Assembly (NCBI RefSeq): GCF_010646885.2
Contig: NZ_CP050700.1
Span: forward strand, 5,021,001 to 5,085,000
Direction of reading: 5' to 3'
DNA: 64,000 bases
Origin: Desulfopila sp. IMCC35008
Lineage (GTDB): Bacteria > Desulfobacterota > Desulfobulbia > Desulfobulbales > Desulfocapsaceae
The notes under the pieces are model-generated. The model made no database searches. It saw only the letters and a program-made list of their open reading frames with translations, and was not told the origin of the DNA. Shown here piece by piece: positions 18,558 through 28,191 of the stretch (positions are counted from its first letter, which is position 1; each line of letters starts with the position of its first letter). A program made the translations under genes and the position numbers.

Positions 18558-19193
18558 ATGAAAGAAATAGTATTGGCAATCTGTTTATTAATAATTAGTT
18601 ACACATCTGGGTGGACTTGGACGATGGACGAATTAAAAAAGGGAGCAGGATGGTATAATGATTCCGGGTATTCATTTCAGTGTGAAAAATATGCTACCTC
18701 TGCAATAGTTCAAAGTTGTTTACGGAAAGAATCTAAATATTGTAAACAATGCAATTCTGACTTTGGATGTATGCAAAGAGCTCATAAAATGTTAGAGGAT
18801 GAGTGGGCCAAATATAATATTTATCCACAAAACGGCGGTTCATCATCACAAGTTTACAATCCCCCTGCTGTTAAAAAGAAACATATGAATACCAAGCAGA
18901 GGGAACAGAAAATATTTGATGATAGAGTATATCAGAACGAAGTACAAGCAAGCCAGACCTGGAATAATATGCTACAGAACATGAGGCAGATAGGTATAGA
19001 GGAAAACGAACAAGGTAACCCAATATTATATGAAGTAATCCTTAAGATAGAATCTAATTATACTCATTATTATAATTGTATAACCAGGACGGCATCCAAA
19101 GATATGGCAGAGCAATTCAACCGTCCATATGATAAGATGGAGCAATACATGGCAGCTAATATTGAGTCCCTTTTTTATAGATGCAATAAGTGA
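18558..19193 (+). CDS. Exported Cys-rich protein of unknown function
   Basis: A 211-residue protein from ATG 18558 with AGGAG 8 nt upstream. It has an N-terminal signal peptide (MKEIVLAICLLIISYTSGWTWT), then six Cys within about 50 residues (FQCEKY, QSCLRK, YCKQCNSDFGC) that probably form disulfides, then a Lys/Gln-rich helical region. The codons are strikingly AT-rich compared with the liv, kor and thi genes, consistent with horizontal acquisition. No family recognised. Two further exported proteins follow on the same strand. Confidence 0.65.
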   Translation: MKEIVLAICLLIISYTSGWTWTMDELKKGAGWYNDSGYSFQCEKYATSAIVQSCLRKESKYCKQCNSDFGCMQRAHKMLEDEWAKYNIYPQNGGSSSQVYNPPAVKKKHMNTKQREQKIFDDRVYQNEVQASQTWNNMLQNMRQIGIEENEQGNPILYEVILKIESNYTHYYNCITRTASKDMAEQFNRPYDKMEQYMAANIESLFYRCNK

Positions 19194-19266
19194 CTGTCAT
19201 TCGTGAAATTTCGCAGCTCTTCTTGATGATTGGGATTAAATTACGCCAACAAATAAAGGCGAATCG

Positions 19267-20211
19267 ATGATGTGTATTCCACGGCATTTATTATGTTTAA
19301 TTTTAGTGACATTGTTTATTCGTGCTACTTTTGTTCCCGCTGAAGGTGTCGGTTTGCTAGAACCTATTGAAGTGAAAGGAAAAGAGCCAATATCTGGGAA
19401 AGTCGGGCAAAACAGTTCCTTTCCTCTTGTGGGTGTTCAACCGAAGGATTCACAATGTATAGAGGAGTGCATCAGGCGTAATCAAATGGCTTCTGTTGGT
19501 TTTGAAATTATCCAACAACAATGTAGGCAAGAGTGTGACTTTGAAGTTATTCTTACTCTTATCAGATCTCCCCGAGATGAAGAATATTTAAAGGGGGTGA
19601 AAGCCTTGTCTAGGGTCAATGACCCTCGGGCAGTCCAACCTCTTATTCTTGCACTGATAAGAGATTTGAAAGAACGACGTGGAGTATGGGCATGGATCAT
19701 TCCAGCACTTGGTGCCTTAGGTGATCCGACTGCTGTCCCTGTGCTAACACAAACATTAACCATAGATGATGACGACTGGCTAGGGAGAGAAATGTCAGCT
19801 CGTGCCTTAGGTTTAATTGGCGATCCTTCAGCGATTCCATATTTACTTAAAGCCACCTGGCGTGCTGATACTCGCGACGCTGCTATTCAAGCGTTGGTAC
19901 GCTTCAGGGATAAACGTACAATACCTGTGTTTTTATCAGCTCTGGATCCAGAAGAAGACAAGCAGACTCGTGAAGCAGCTATCAATGGCCTTCACCTTCT
20001 GGGGTCAATCGCAGTCCCCGAAATGCTGGAGGCATTTACCTATTTTTCATCGGAACATCCGGAGACAGAAAAACGCTTGTGGTTATGCCAACTATTGGGT
20101 GCCAGTGAAGATCAACGCGCCATCAAGATACTTCGTAACAGCATGACTGACCCAGACAAGCTTATAAGACAATGTGTTGCAGAAGTTCTCCAACCACAGA
20201 AACAGAGCTAA
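19267..20211 (+). CDS. Exported HEAT-repeat protein
   Basis: A 314-residue protein with a signal peptide (to about residue 26), a linker, a four-Cys section (CIEECIRRNQ and CRQECDFE) and then PBS-lyase-type HEAT repeats over about residues 115-310. The repeats are visible as ALGALGDPTAVPVLTQTL, ARALGLIGDPSAIPYLLKA and similar units. Such arrays are protein-binding solenoids, here apparently in the periplasm. It lies 73 bp after the Cys-rich exported protein. Base composition is AT-rich but less extreme than its neighbour. Partner unknown. Confidence 0.75.
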   Translation: MMCIPRHLLCLILVTLFIRATFVPAEGVGLLEPIEVKGKEPISGKVGQNSSFPLVGVQPKDSQCIEECIRRNQMASVGFEIIQQQCRQECDFEVILTLIRSPRDEEYLKGVKALSRVNDPRAVQPLILALIRDLKERRGVWAWIIPALGALGDPTAVPVLTQTLTIDDDDWLGREMSARALGLIGDPSAIPYLLKATWRADTRDAAIQALVRFRDKRTIPVFLSALDPEEDKQTREAAINGLHLLGSIAVPEMLEAFTYFSSEHPETEKRLWLCQLLGASEDQRAIKILRNSMTDPDKLIRQCVAEVLQPQKQS

Positions 20212-20475
20212 TTCAATTCATTTTGCAGGAAACAAAATATTTGCTGATCATTGTTTTTATGAGGGTTTAGGGAAATTATGTTAATTTTCCCGAGGTGTTA
20301 ACATGTAACGATTATTTGGGAAAATATTGAAACATATTAGAGGTTAACGAGATTTCTGGGTTCCTAAAATCACTTGCTTTTGACTGCCGTGGTCAACTCA
20401 ATTATGGCATTGGAATTATTTATAAGCTTATTCAACCAAGACATATTTTGATTTTTCACCAGGAGAAGGACTACT

Positions 20476-21171
20476 ATGCGGATTAAAACCCACCTACTTT
20501 GTATGTTATTGGTTATTTTATTGACACCTCTTTTCGCGTCTGCACAAGACGACAACTCTATGGAAAGACTCCAAAGAGATCTCAACTGGTATTTAGAACT
20601 AGTAAATGATGAGGATTCCTGGTGTGTTGAAGCAAGCATTTTTTTTAATGAACCAAGAGTTATGCATCGGAATGACGTTGTCAATCAACTCATCTTTTTT
20701 CTCAATGGGCCTGGTGAGTATAGCGGTTACACTCTTGCGGATGCCCTGAAAATAGTCTCTGAGCGATCACAAGCAATAAAAGCAAATATTCGACAAACAA
20801 CTATTCCAGACATTGAAAATCGAATACGAGCCCACAGAGCAGCAAATTTCAAACCTTCTCATGGAATAGAATACTGTGGGGGGGTAATGACCACTGCTTA
20901 TCTCACAACTATTAATAATAATTGGCTTAGACCAATACGAGAGCATTGGAGTACACTTCCCTGGAAACACCATTCTTCACGTATAGGAAGGGGACTTGCA
21001 GGTTTCACCCAAAGTGATCGAAATGAAGCCAACTTTAGGATATGGCAAAATAAGGTGAACTGCCTGGGAGGGTGTTTTGAACAGAGGTACAAGACAGAAA
21101 AAGAACTAAATGCCTGTTTCGTTACTTGTGTTGATAATAACCAATTTATTAATTGCAATCACATGAAGTAG
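20476..21171 (+). CDS. Exported protein of unknown function
   Basis: A 231-residue protein with a clear signal peptide (LLCMLLVILLTPLFASA, cleaved before QDDN). The mature part has paired cysteines (SWCVEAS, EYCGGV, NCLGGC, NACFVTC, INCNHMK) suggesting several disulfides. Gene composition is AT-rich. GGAG lies about 11 nt before the ATG. It belongs to the run of exported proteins at 18.5-21.2 kb. No family recognised. Confidence 0.65.
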   Translation: MRIKTHLLCMLLVILLTPLFASAQDDNSMERLQRDLNWYLELVNDEDSWCVEASIFFNEPRVMHRNDVVNQLIFFLNGPGEYSGYTLADALKIVSERSQAIKANIRQTTIPDIENRIRAHRAANFKPSHGIEYCGGVMTTAYLTTINNNWLRPIREHWSTLPWKHHSSRIGRGLAGFTQSDRNEANFRIWQNKVNCLGGCFEQRYKTEKELNACFVTCVDNNQFINCNHMK

Positions 21172-21338
21172 AAACTCATTGGCTTCGTTCTGAAATTCTT
21201 ACTACTAAATCGATTTTTGAAAAATTCGTTTATAAGGAAGCTCAAGGATTGTATAGAAAAAGTGTCCATTTTTACTGGACCACGTCAATGTGCAGAGGAA
21301 TTTTTCCAAGCACAGAAATGAAGCCAATTCAGTTGTGA

Positions 21339-21641
21339 GGGTTGCAGGTTGAGGAGTACTATAAGCAACACAAGCAATACCCTCGAATCACAGAGCTGTA
21401 TTCTCCTCCCGATATGCTTTTAATTGATTATTTGAAATCAGGAGTGATTTCCTACACTGTAGAGAAAAAAAACTTTTGCGTGCGCTATATATATAGCGAT
21501 GCACGTTTCCATCAATCTGGTCAAAAATATGCTCTAAGCTGGAATGGTAAGCAATATTGCAGCGAAAATCAGCACCTAAAAGGTGTTTCGAAAGATTGGC
21601 CAGCAGATGGAGCTGGTTTTTATACATACGATCGCCACTAA
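21339..21641 (+). pseudogene. Fragment of a hypothetical protein
   Basis: An open frame of about 99 residues with no good start: the only candidate is a TTG at 21342, directly after an in-frame stop. The product begins VEEYYKQHKQYPRI, resembling the region after the N-terminal helix in pilin-like or periplasmic proteins, so the signal or helix portion seems lost. In a neighbouring frame just upstream the sequence CAEEFFQAQK ends in a stop. I treat it as a 5'-truncated gene, but a short TTG-initiated protein is possible. Confidence 0.35.
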
Positions 21642-21791
21642 TCTGCACTTCGTATAAATATTTTGTGAATTATCCGGTAAGGTGTTGTTTGGATGCAAGA
21701 TGACCCCGACATTTTTGGGTGCCAGCCAAACAACCGCTTAGCGTACGATTTTTACGTTTTCTGAGACAATCCCCTTAAATGAGGCCAAAGC

Positions 21792-22367
21792 ATGTGGCGC
21801 ACACTCAAAATTCTTCTTTTCCTGTGGCCGATTCCGGTGATGGCCTATTTTTTCTACAACTATATCTTCGACCAGGCCCAAATAGATAAAAAGCTGATCG
21901 AGGCTCATGGCTTGTTATGGAGAAATGGAGAAAAACACATTACCGTCAACGTCACACAAAGCTCCTCGGGTGAACTCAACTCTTATGAGATCATACTCAT
22001 AGACAACGACAACAACATCCTGCAAAAAGACCTATTTATTGTTGATGGGGACATGTTTGGCGGTGGATTCGTCAAGGCAATTCAAGCCGACAAAGATCAG
22101 AACCTGGAACTCATTGCCTGGGGAAGCCACGAAAGAAAGAGGAGTTACTTGTTGGATTATTCAGAAGGTGAAATTATCAAAACGGGTTTTGACAAACTCC
22201 CCGAGGAAATACATGAGCTGACCAGACAATGGCACCAAGCCTACGTCACAAATGGCATGACCCTAGCAGTCTTTGGAATTTTGAGCATTAGTTATTACGG
22301 CATGGTGATGACCATTTGGCTGATTATCAAATCAGTCCAACGCATCAAAAAACGAAAAGAGTTATAA
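21792..22367 (+). CDS. Two-TM membrane protein of unknown function
   Basis: A 191-residue protein with one hydrophobic segment at about 7-25 (ILLFLWPIPVMAYFFYNYI), a soluble domain of about 120 residues rich in beta structure (ITVNVTQSSSGELNSYEIILIDND), and a second membrane segment at about 155-180. The soluble part is probably periplasmic. Composition is nearer to the core genes than to the AT-rich genes before it. No family recognised. Confidence 0.65.
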   Translation: MWRTLKILLFLWPIPVMAYFFYNYIFDQAQIDKKLIEAHGLLWRNGEKHITVNVTQSSSGELNSYEIILIDNDNNILQKDLFIVDGDMFGGGFVKAIQADKDQNLELIAWGSHERKRSYLLDYSEGEIIKTGFDKLPEEIHELTRQWHQAYVTNGMTLAVFGILSISYYGMVMTIWLIIKSVQRIKKRKEL

Positions 22368-22773
22368 GATTTGTGCCGAACAACCACAAACCAAGAAATT
22401 TCATCCGATCCCCCAACAACGCTTCTTTGCTTTGAAAATATTATATGTGATATGAGGTAAATCAGAAATAATGTATATTAAGGCAATGAAAAGAGAATAC
22501 CATAATTGGGTATCCAATAAAGAATATTGTTTCTTCCAATATCAAGCATTTAAGAAAATCCCTAATTTTATACTATTCCTGTTTCTATAATGGGCGAGGG
22601 GGAGTCTCCGCCCTCCGGGATAAGATCTATCCGTAAAGTGTTTCTATCCACCTGCTTGCTTCCGTGTCAGTAATAACACCGAGATATAGTACAATACGTA
22701 AACTCAATTTCAAGGAAATTGAAAGATGACTATTTTGCGTATAACAACAGGATGAATCTTAGGGATTATTTTT
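22368..22773. other. Intergenic, AT-rich
   Basis: About 400 bp with no supported gene. A GC-rich hairpin (GGAG-T-CTCC core within 22599-22616) stands out from the AT-rich background but lacks a T-tract. Otherwise nothing recognised. Confidence 0.35.
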
Positions 22774-23549
22774 ATGTCTTCTTCGGCTTTTCCGGAAACC
22801 TATGATGAGAAAATAGAACTTTATAATAATTTGAAGAAAGCAGTTAACGACCCTGATATTTTCTGGATTCCAGCATCACCAGACAATCCTCTACGATTTG
22901 TGACTAAGCAGCAGTTAGCCAGAATAGTCAGGGAACATCTCGTTAGTAATTGGAAATACACTCATGGAAGCTATGATGTAATGATCCAGATGCTATTGAT
23001 TTTTCAAATTTAACAAAAAAGAGGGTTGAAAATAATGTTCTTCCAGAACTGAAAAAAGAGATAAATAGATTAACCTCAAAACAGAACAACAACTCACCAT
23101 CAAACAGTTCCTCTTTTGGCGACGTTTTAGCGGGAATCGCATCTGATAAGCACCTAGAAACACTGTCATTCAAAAACGTTATAGCATCTTTTAGTGGTAA
23201 TGGAACCGCCATACAAGATTCTCAAATAGATTCTTATGACAGGAATTGGAACAATGCGAGCAATGACAACTATTCCAGTTGTCCTAAGACAAGGCCAGAC
23301 GAAAGATCTTCATTTAGGGCATATCCAAATAGTCAAAATTATGGTAGCACATACCGATATTGCGCGTATTTTGGGAATGGTTACCTCAAGTTTGAAGAGG
23401 CGTATGTGAATGGAAAACGTGAGGGCCTCGTAACAAATTATACAGTAATCCCTCACCTTCCCTACATGGGAAATGAATTCCCGCAGAATCTCACTGAAAC
23501 CAGTAGAGAGGAGGTGGGGAAATATAGCGTGAATTTCATGCACTGTTAA
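22774..23549 (+). pseudogene. Frameshifted hypothetical gene
   Basis: The ATG at 22774 opens a frame of 79 codons (MSSSAFPETYDEKIELYNN) that runs out at 23013. From GAT at 22983 a second frame, without its own start, stays open to a TAA at 23547-23549 and encodes about 188 residues of ordinary protein (DPDAIDFSNLTKKRVENN through YSVNFMHC). The two join naturally near 22978-22983 if one base is missing (GSYD followed by DPDAIDF). The whole would be about 257 residues, cytoplasmic or exported without a clear signal, with a C-terminal Tyr/Gly-rich part resembling a MORN-like segment (GYLKFEEAYVNGKREG). Family unknown. Confidence 0.65.
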
Positions 23550-23854
23550 AATACTGAGGAAGGCGGTACCGCCGGGTCTGGCCTTTTGTAAACATTTAGT
23601 AAGATGTGGTAATCGACGCAAAACTGCTCAATGCCAAGTGATGAGCTGGATCAGAATCATAAGAGGTCAAGACCATCCGGTTGGTAAAGATTATCGACCC
23701 ACCCTGAAAGAATTTGCGTTACGGTATTTAATAGGATAGATTTTAGCCAGTAATTATCAACATCGAAACAGGATCTGATTACATCAGCACTGTTTCTAAC
23801 CTTCTTTCTCCTTCAACGCGTTATAGCTCCAGGCTTTCGGCGTCAAGGAAATAT
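23550..23854. other. Intergenic upstream of polar amino-acid transporter
   Basis: About 300 bp between the frameshifted gene and the transporter operon; the transporter promoter must lie here. A short GC palindrome (GGCGGTACCGCC, 23564-23575) sits near the end of the broken gene. No coding frame. Confidence 0.35.
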
Positions 23855-24631
23855 ATGAGTATTGCGAAAACCCCATCCATTGAGATCTCAAACCTATACA
23901 AGAGTTTTGGGGACAATGAAGTCTTAAAAGATATTTCACTTTCCGCCTATAAGGGCGATGTCATCTCCGTCCTCGGTTCCAGTGGGTCCGGTAAATCGAC
24001 CCTGTTGCGCTGCATAAACCTGCTTGAAACACCCGACAGTGGCCAGCTGAAGGTCTCAGGTGAAGAAGTGCTCATGAAAAGCAACAGGAAGGGGCAGTAT
24101 CGCCCGGCCGACAACAAACAGGTTGAGCGGATACGTACCAAGCTGGCCATGGTGTTCCAGCAATTCAACCTCTGGTCCCACATGACCATTCTGGAAAATG
24201 TGATCGAGGCTCCTGTCCATGTGCTGAAGATGAACAGGAAACAGGCCGAGGACAACGCCAAAAGATACCTGGAACAGGTTGGAATCGGAGACAAATTCAA
24301 TGCCTACCCTGCTCACTTGTCGGGTGGCCAGCAGCAGCGCGCTGCCATCGCCCGGGCCCTGGCCATGGAACCGGAAGCAATACTGTTCGACGAACCAACC
24401 TCCGCCCTGGACCCCGAGCTGGTAGGCGAAGTACTCGGCGTTATGCGCACCCTTGCCGATGAGGGCAGGACCATGATTGTGGTCACCCATGAGATGGGCT
24501 TTGCCCGCGAGGTCTCATCACGGGTGATTTTTCTCGACCAGGGACGGATCATCGAGGACGGAACCCCTGAACAGGTCTTTGACAACCCTGAAAGCTTACG
24601 TTTTCGGACGTTTATACAGGCAATGGTCTAG
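23855..24631 (+). CDS. Polar amino-acid ABC transporter ATPase (HisP/ArtP type)
   Basis: A 258-residue ATPase with Walker A GSSGSGKS (about 42-49), the family-specific VFQQFNLWSHMTILENV Q-loop, signature LSGGQQQR and Walker B ILFDEPTSALDPELVGEV. This is the HisP/GlnQ/ArtP subgroup that energises uptake of basic or polar amino acids. It leads an operon with a binding protein and two permeases. The RBS is AAGGA before ATG 23855. Confidence 0.94.
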   Translation: MSIAKTPSIEISNLYKSFGDNEVLKDISLSAYKGDVISVLGSSGSGKSTLLRCINLLETPDSGQLKVSGEEVLMKSNRKGQYRPADNKQVERIRTKLAMVFQQFNLWSHMTILENVIEAPVHVLKMNRKQAEDNAKRYLEQVGIGDKFNAYPAHLSGGQQQRAAIARALAMEPEAILFDEPTSALDPELVGEVLGVMRTLADEGRTMIVVTHEMGFAREVSSRVIFLDQGRIIEDGTPEQVFDNPESLRFRTFIQAMV

Positions 24632-24750
24632 CTCGGATTTCACCGGTCTGGCCTACCTTACCAATAAACATTTAACTTGTATGTTCATAGGCAAATGGGC
24701 TTCACTCTTAACTGCCCAGAGTTGTTTAACACCATTCTAGAGGAGAGAAA

Positions 24751-25530
24751 ATGAAAAAACTGACATTGTGTGTTGCTTTGCTGGCCTTTGTCCTCGCTAC
24801 CGGCACCGCCATGGCGAAAGACTGGAAAAAAGTACGTATCGGCGTTGAGGGTGCCTATCCTCCTTTCAGCTATGTTGAACCCGATGGAACCCTGGCAGGT
24901 TTTGACATCGATATCGCCAAGGCGCTTGGTGAAGCGATGGGTGCCGAGATTGTTCTCGTTGCCCAGGATTGGGACGGTATTATCCCTGCACTCCTGGCCA
25001 AGAAGTACGATGCGATTATCGCTTCCATGTCCATCACCGAGGAACGCAAGAAAAAGGTAGCCTTCAGTAAAAAATATTACAATACACCTGCAAAATTCGT
25101 TTGCAAAAAAGGAAGCATGACCGAGTTCTCCAAAGATACGATCAAAGGTAAGCGCATAGGTGTGCAACGAGCCACCATCCATGACCGCTACCTGACTGAT
25201 AACTACGGAGATACCGTTGAGATCAAGCGCTACGGTTCCCAAGATGAGGCATACCTGGACCTCACCGCAGGTCGTGTAGACATGCTGCTGGCTGATAGTG
25301 TAGCCCTCTTTGATGGCTTCCTGCAAAAAGAGGAAGGAAAAGATTACCAGTTCATCGGCCCTGATCTTTCCGATCCAAAATGGTTCGGTGATGGTGCAGG
25401 TATTGCTATCAGAAAGAGTGACGGCGACCTTGCCGAGAAACTGAATATGGCAATCGACACTATCCGTGCAAACGGTGTTTACAAGAAAATCCAGGATAAA
25501 TATTTCGATTTCAACGTCTACGGTGAATAA
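24751..25530 (+). CDS. Polar amino-acid ABC transporter substrate-binding protein (HisJ/ArtJ type)
   Basis: A periplasmic type II binding protein, 259 residues. The signal peptide ends ATGTAMA, before KDWKKVRIG. Conserved features are EGAYPPFSYVEPDGTLAGFDIDIAKAL, the family 3 solute-binding signature, and DGIIPALLAKKYDAIIASMSITEERKKKVAFS. A strong RBS (GAGGAGAG) precedes it. Lys/Arg/His/ornithine-type ligands are typical; the downstream deacylase may hint at acylated amino acids. Confidence 0.93.
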   Translation: MKKLTLCVALLAFVLATGTAMAKDWKKVRIGVEGAYPPFSYVEPDGTLAGFDIDIAKALGEAMGAEIVLVAQDWDGIIPALLAKKYDAIIASMSITEERKKKVAFSKKYYNTPAKFVCKKGSMTEFSKDTIKGKRIGVQRATIHDRYLTDNYGDTVEIKRYGSQDEAYLDLTAGRVDMLLADSVALFDGFLQKEEGKDYQFIGPDLSDPKWFGDGAGIAIRKSDGDLAEKLNMAIDTIRANGVYKKIQDKYFDFNVYGE

Positions 25531-25540
25531 TCGACTGGTC

Positions 25541-25574
25541 CGAATTTCTCACCGCCATTATCGCGAGAAATTCG
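25541..25574 (+). promoter_or_regulatory. Stem-loop after the binding-protein gene
   Basis: CGAATTTCTC (25541-25550) pairs perfectly with GAGAAATTCG (25565-25574) across a 14-nt loop, starting 10 bp past the binding-protein stop. It probably stabilises the upstream message 3' end. Confidence 0.5.
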
Positions 25575-25599
25575 TACTAACGTCCTGATGTTTTATCAG

Positions 25600-25638
25600 C
25601 CTGTTTCGCCTCTATGCGGGCGGAACAGGTTTTCTTTT
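25600..25638 (+). terminator. Attenuating terminator between binding protein and permeases
   Basis: CCTGTTTCGCC (25600-25610) pairs with GGCGGAACAGG (25619-25629), one G-U, and is followed by TTTTCTTTT. This is a standard intrinsic terminator placed before the permease genes. Partial read-through would give excess binding protein over permease. Because it covers 25614, the longer permease start there is unlikely. Confidence 0.75.
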
Positions 25639-25652
25639 CGTACGGATTATTC

Positions 25653-26342
25653 ATGCTGAACCTTCACGGATATGGACCGGCGATTCTGGAAGGAACACTT
25701 CTCACTCTGGAAGTGTCGCTGGCCTCATTGTTTATCGCCATGCTGCTCGGCATTATCGGCGCTTTGTCCAAACTTTCAGACCTTTTGCCACTGCGGATAA
25801 TCGCCACCTGTTACACCACCGTTATACGCGGCATTCCGGATCTGGTTCTTATGCTGCTCGTGTTTTTCGGTGGTCAGGTCTTCATCAATCAGCTTGGTGC
25901 CGCCTTTGGCTATGAGGGTTATATCGACATCAACCCGTTTATTGCCGGAGTCTCAACCATCGGCTTTATCTTCGGGGCCTATATGACCGAAACGTTTCGG
26001 GGAGCGATCCTGGCTGTCAGCAAGGGGCAGATTGAGGCGGGAAGCGCTTATGGCATGTCGAAGATGATGACTTTTCGCCGAATCACCATGCCACAAATGG
26101 TGCGCCACGCCCTGCCCGGTTTCGGCAACAACTGGCTGGTGCTGATTAAGACAACCGCTCTCGTCTCTATTATCGGTCTTGACGACATGGTCAGAAAAGC
26201 AGCGCTAGCCGCCGGAGCTACCAGGAAACCATTCACCTTTTATGTGGTGGTTGCCATCAATTACCTGATTCTCACGTCTATCTCCATTTACCTGCTCAAA
26301 CACCTGGAGAAGAAATACAGCGTCGGCGTAAGGAGGGCATAA
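25653..26342 (+). CDS. Polar amino-acid ABC transporter permease (HisQ type)
   Basis: A 229-residue inner-membrane permease. The ATG at 25653 gives the normal HisQ-like start (MLNLHGYGPAILEGTLLTLEVS); a frame from 25614 would begin inside a terminator stem. The EAA loop is EAGSAYGMSKMMTFRRITMPQMVRHALPG, about residues 130-158. It forms a heterodimeric channel with the next gene product. Confidence 0.92.
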   Translation: MLNLHGYGPAILEGTLLTLEVSLASLFIAMLLGIIGALSKLSDLLPLRIIATCYTTVIRGIPDLVLMLLVFFGGQVFINQLGAAFGYEGYIDINPFIAGVSTIGFIFGAYMTETFRGAILAVSKGQIEAGSAYGMSKMMTFRRITMPQMVRHALPGFGNNWLVLIKTTALVSIIGLDDMVRKAALAAGATRKPFTFYVVVAINYLILTSISIYLLKHLEKKYSVGVRRA

Positions 26343-26344
26343 CT

Positions 26345-27064
26345 ATGGATTTTTCGATCATACTGGAGAGTCTGCCCACCTATTTTGAAGGATTGAAAAA
26401 CACCCTTATACTGGTATCTGTGTCACTGGCCATCGGCCTGCTCTTTGCTGTCCCTTTAGCAGTGTTGCGGACATCCAAAAATATTTTCATTCAGACACCA
26501 ATCCGTGCCTTTGTCTATTTTTTCAGGGGAACACCGCTGCTGGTGCAGATGTTTATCATCTACTATGGGTTCGGCCAATTTGATTTCTTTAAAGAAAGTA
26601 TCTTTTGGCCACTGTTTCGGGAAGCCTATTTCTGTGCTCTTTTTGCATTCTCCCTCAACACCTGCGCCTATACCATTGAGATTTTCCGTGGTTCCATTGA
26701 AGCCACCCCTCATGGTGAGGTCGAGGCAGCCATGGCCGCCGGGATGTCACGATTTACCATGTTCCGCAGAATTATCCTGCCAAGTGCATTCCGCAGGGCA
26801 CTGCCCGCTTATTCAAATGAAATAATCTTCATGCTGCATGGTTCATCCCTTGCCAGCGTTATCACTATTGTCGATATCACCGGTGCAGCACGTATTATTA
26901 ATTCCAAATACTACAGCCCCTATGAGGCGTTTTTAACAGCAGCCGTCTTTTACCTGTGTATCACCTTTATTCTCGTTTTTCTCATCAAGAAACTGGAAAA
27001 ACGGTGGTTTGCCCATCTCGCACCACAAATGAACGAACGCGCTGTCATTGAGGCACCGAATTGA
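26345..27064 (+). CDS. Polar amino-acid ABC transporter permease (HisM type)
   Basis: A 239-residue permease, starting 2 bp after its partner. It has the typical YFFRGTPLLVQMFIIYYGFGQF segment and EAA loop EVEAAMAAGMSRFTMFRRIILPSAFRRALP. Its stop overlaps the start of the following deacylase gene by 4 bp, so all four are cotranslated. Confidence 0.92.
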   Translation: MDFSIILESLPTYFEGLKNTLILVSVSLAIGLLFAVPLAVLRTSKNIFIQTPIRAFVYFFRGTPLLVQMFIIYYGFGQFDFFKESIFWPLFREAYFCALFAFSLNTCAYTIEIFRGSIEATPHGEVEAAMAAGMSRFTMFRRIILPSAFRRALPAYSNEIIFMLHGSSLASVITIVDITGAARIINSKYYSPYEAFLTAAVFYLCITFILVFLIKKLEKRWFAHLAPQMNERAVIEAPN

Positions 27065-28191
27065 AAACAATTGAGACCATCACACTCCCTGCAGCCAGCC
27101 CCGGAACAAACCGGGCCCTCACTGTTATCCGGTATACCTCGCAAGGATCGACCCCAGGTCCCAAGGTCTACATCCAGGCGGGGCTCCATGCCGACGAAGC
27201 CCCCGGTTACCTGGTAGCCCATCATCTCACAACCCTGCTTGACCAGGCGGAGGTAAAGGGGGAAATTGTACTTGTACCCGCTGCCAACCCTATCGGGCTC
27301 AGCCAATGGCGTGATGAACTGTTACACGGCCGTTTTAATTTTGCCAACTCTGTCAATTTCAACCGCAGCCACCTCGATCTGGTCGAAGCTGTCAGTAGGA
27401 AAGTAGAGGGAAAACTCACCGATAACCCTCAGGAAAATGTTACTCTTATACGTTCAGCATTTAGAGAGTGTGTGGCCGAAACCAGCCCTATAGACGAAGC
27501 GGAATCCCTGAAAAAGCTGCTACTCTCCATGGCCTGTGATGCTGACATCATGCTCGATCTGCACTGCGATCATCAGGCGCTGGTACACATTTATATGGGA
27601 ACACCACTCTGGCCGGCAGCTCAGGATCTCTCCGCCCAGATGGGTGCAGACGTCACCTTGCTCGCCGAAAACTCTGGCGGTAACCCTTTTGACGAAGCCT
27701 GCTCCAGGATATGGTGGGACCTTGCTGCGCAATTCCCGGACAAGCCGATACCACCCGCCTGCCTTTCCGTCACCATAGAGCTGCGCGGCATTGCCGATAC
27801 CGATCCGGAAATGGTCAGCAATGACGCCCGAAATATTTTCAACTTCCTCCAGCGCAGGGGAATTGTGTCCGGCACAGCACCCGAGCTCCCTCCCCTGAAA
27901 AACAAAGCGACGCCATTGACCGGTGTGGATTACGTCAAAGCCCCATCACCAGGCATTGTCAGCTTTATCAAACAACCGGGAGAGTGGCTCAGGAAAGGGG
28001 ATATCATCGCTGAAATCGTTACCCCCCTGCCCGCCGAAGGAGAAGAGACCGTAGTAGCACTGCGGACACAAACAGACGGGCTCATGTTCACCAGAAGTTT
28101 TGACCGTTTTGCCCGACCCGGCAAGATCCTGGCGAAGGTTGCCGGAAAACAGCCATTGAGGGACGATGATGAAAACCTGCTCACCCTATAG
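27061..28191 (+). CDS. M14-type succinylglutamate desuccinylase/aspartoacylase family protein
   Basis: A 376-residue zinc carboxypeptidase-fold deacylase. Zinc ligands are visible in AGLHADEAPG (His43, Glu46) and DLHCDH (His168); the catalytic Glu is in VTIELRG (Glu240). A C-terminal beta domain (PGIVSFIKQPGEWLRKGDIIAEIV) is normal for the AstE/AspA-related group. It starts with TTG behind GAGG and overlaps the permease gene, so it probably deacylates the amino-acid derivative the transporter imports (inference). The last 6 bp overlap the convergent MFS gene. Confidence 0.88.
   Translation: MKTIETITLPAASPGTNRALTVIRYTSQGSTPGPKVYIQAGLHADEAPGYLVAHHLTTLLDQAEVKGEIVLVPAANPIGLSQWRDELLHGRFNFANSVNFNRSHLDLVEAVSRKVEGKLTDNPQENVTLIRSAFRECVAETSPIDEAESLKKLLLSMACDADIMLDLHCDHQALVHIYMGTPLWPAAQDLSAQMGADVTLLAENSGGNPFDEACSRIWWDLAAQFPDKPIPPACLSVTIELRGIADTDPEMVSNDARNIFNFLQRRGIVSGTAPELPPLKNKATPLTGVDYVKAPSPGIVSFIKQPGEWLRKGDIIAEIVTPLPAEGEETVVALRTQTDGLMFTRSFDRFARPGKILAKVAGKQPLRDDDENLLTL

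Noticed and set aside
22977..22983. Programmed frameshift in the hypothetical gene
   Set aside because: No slippery heptamer or downstream structure is apparent; a one-base deletion is simpler.
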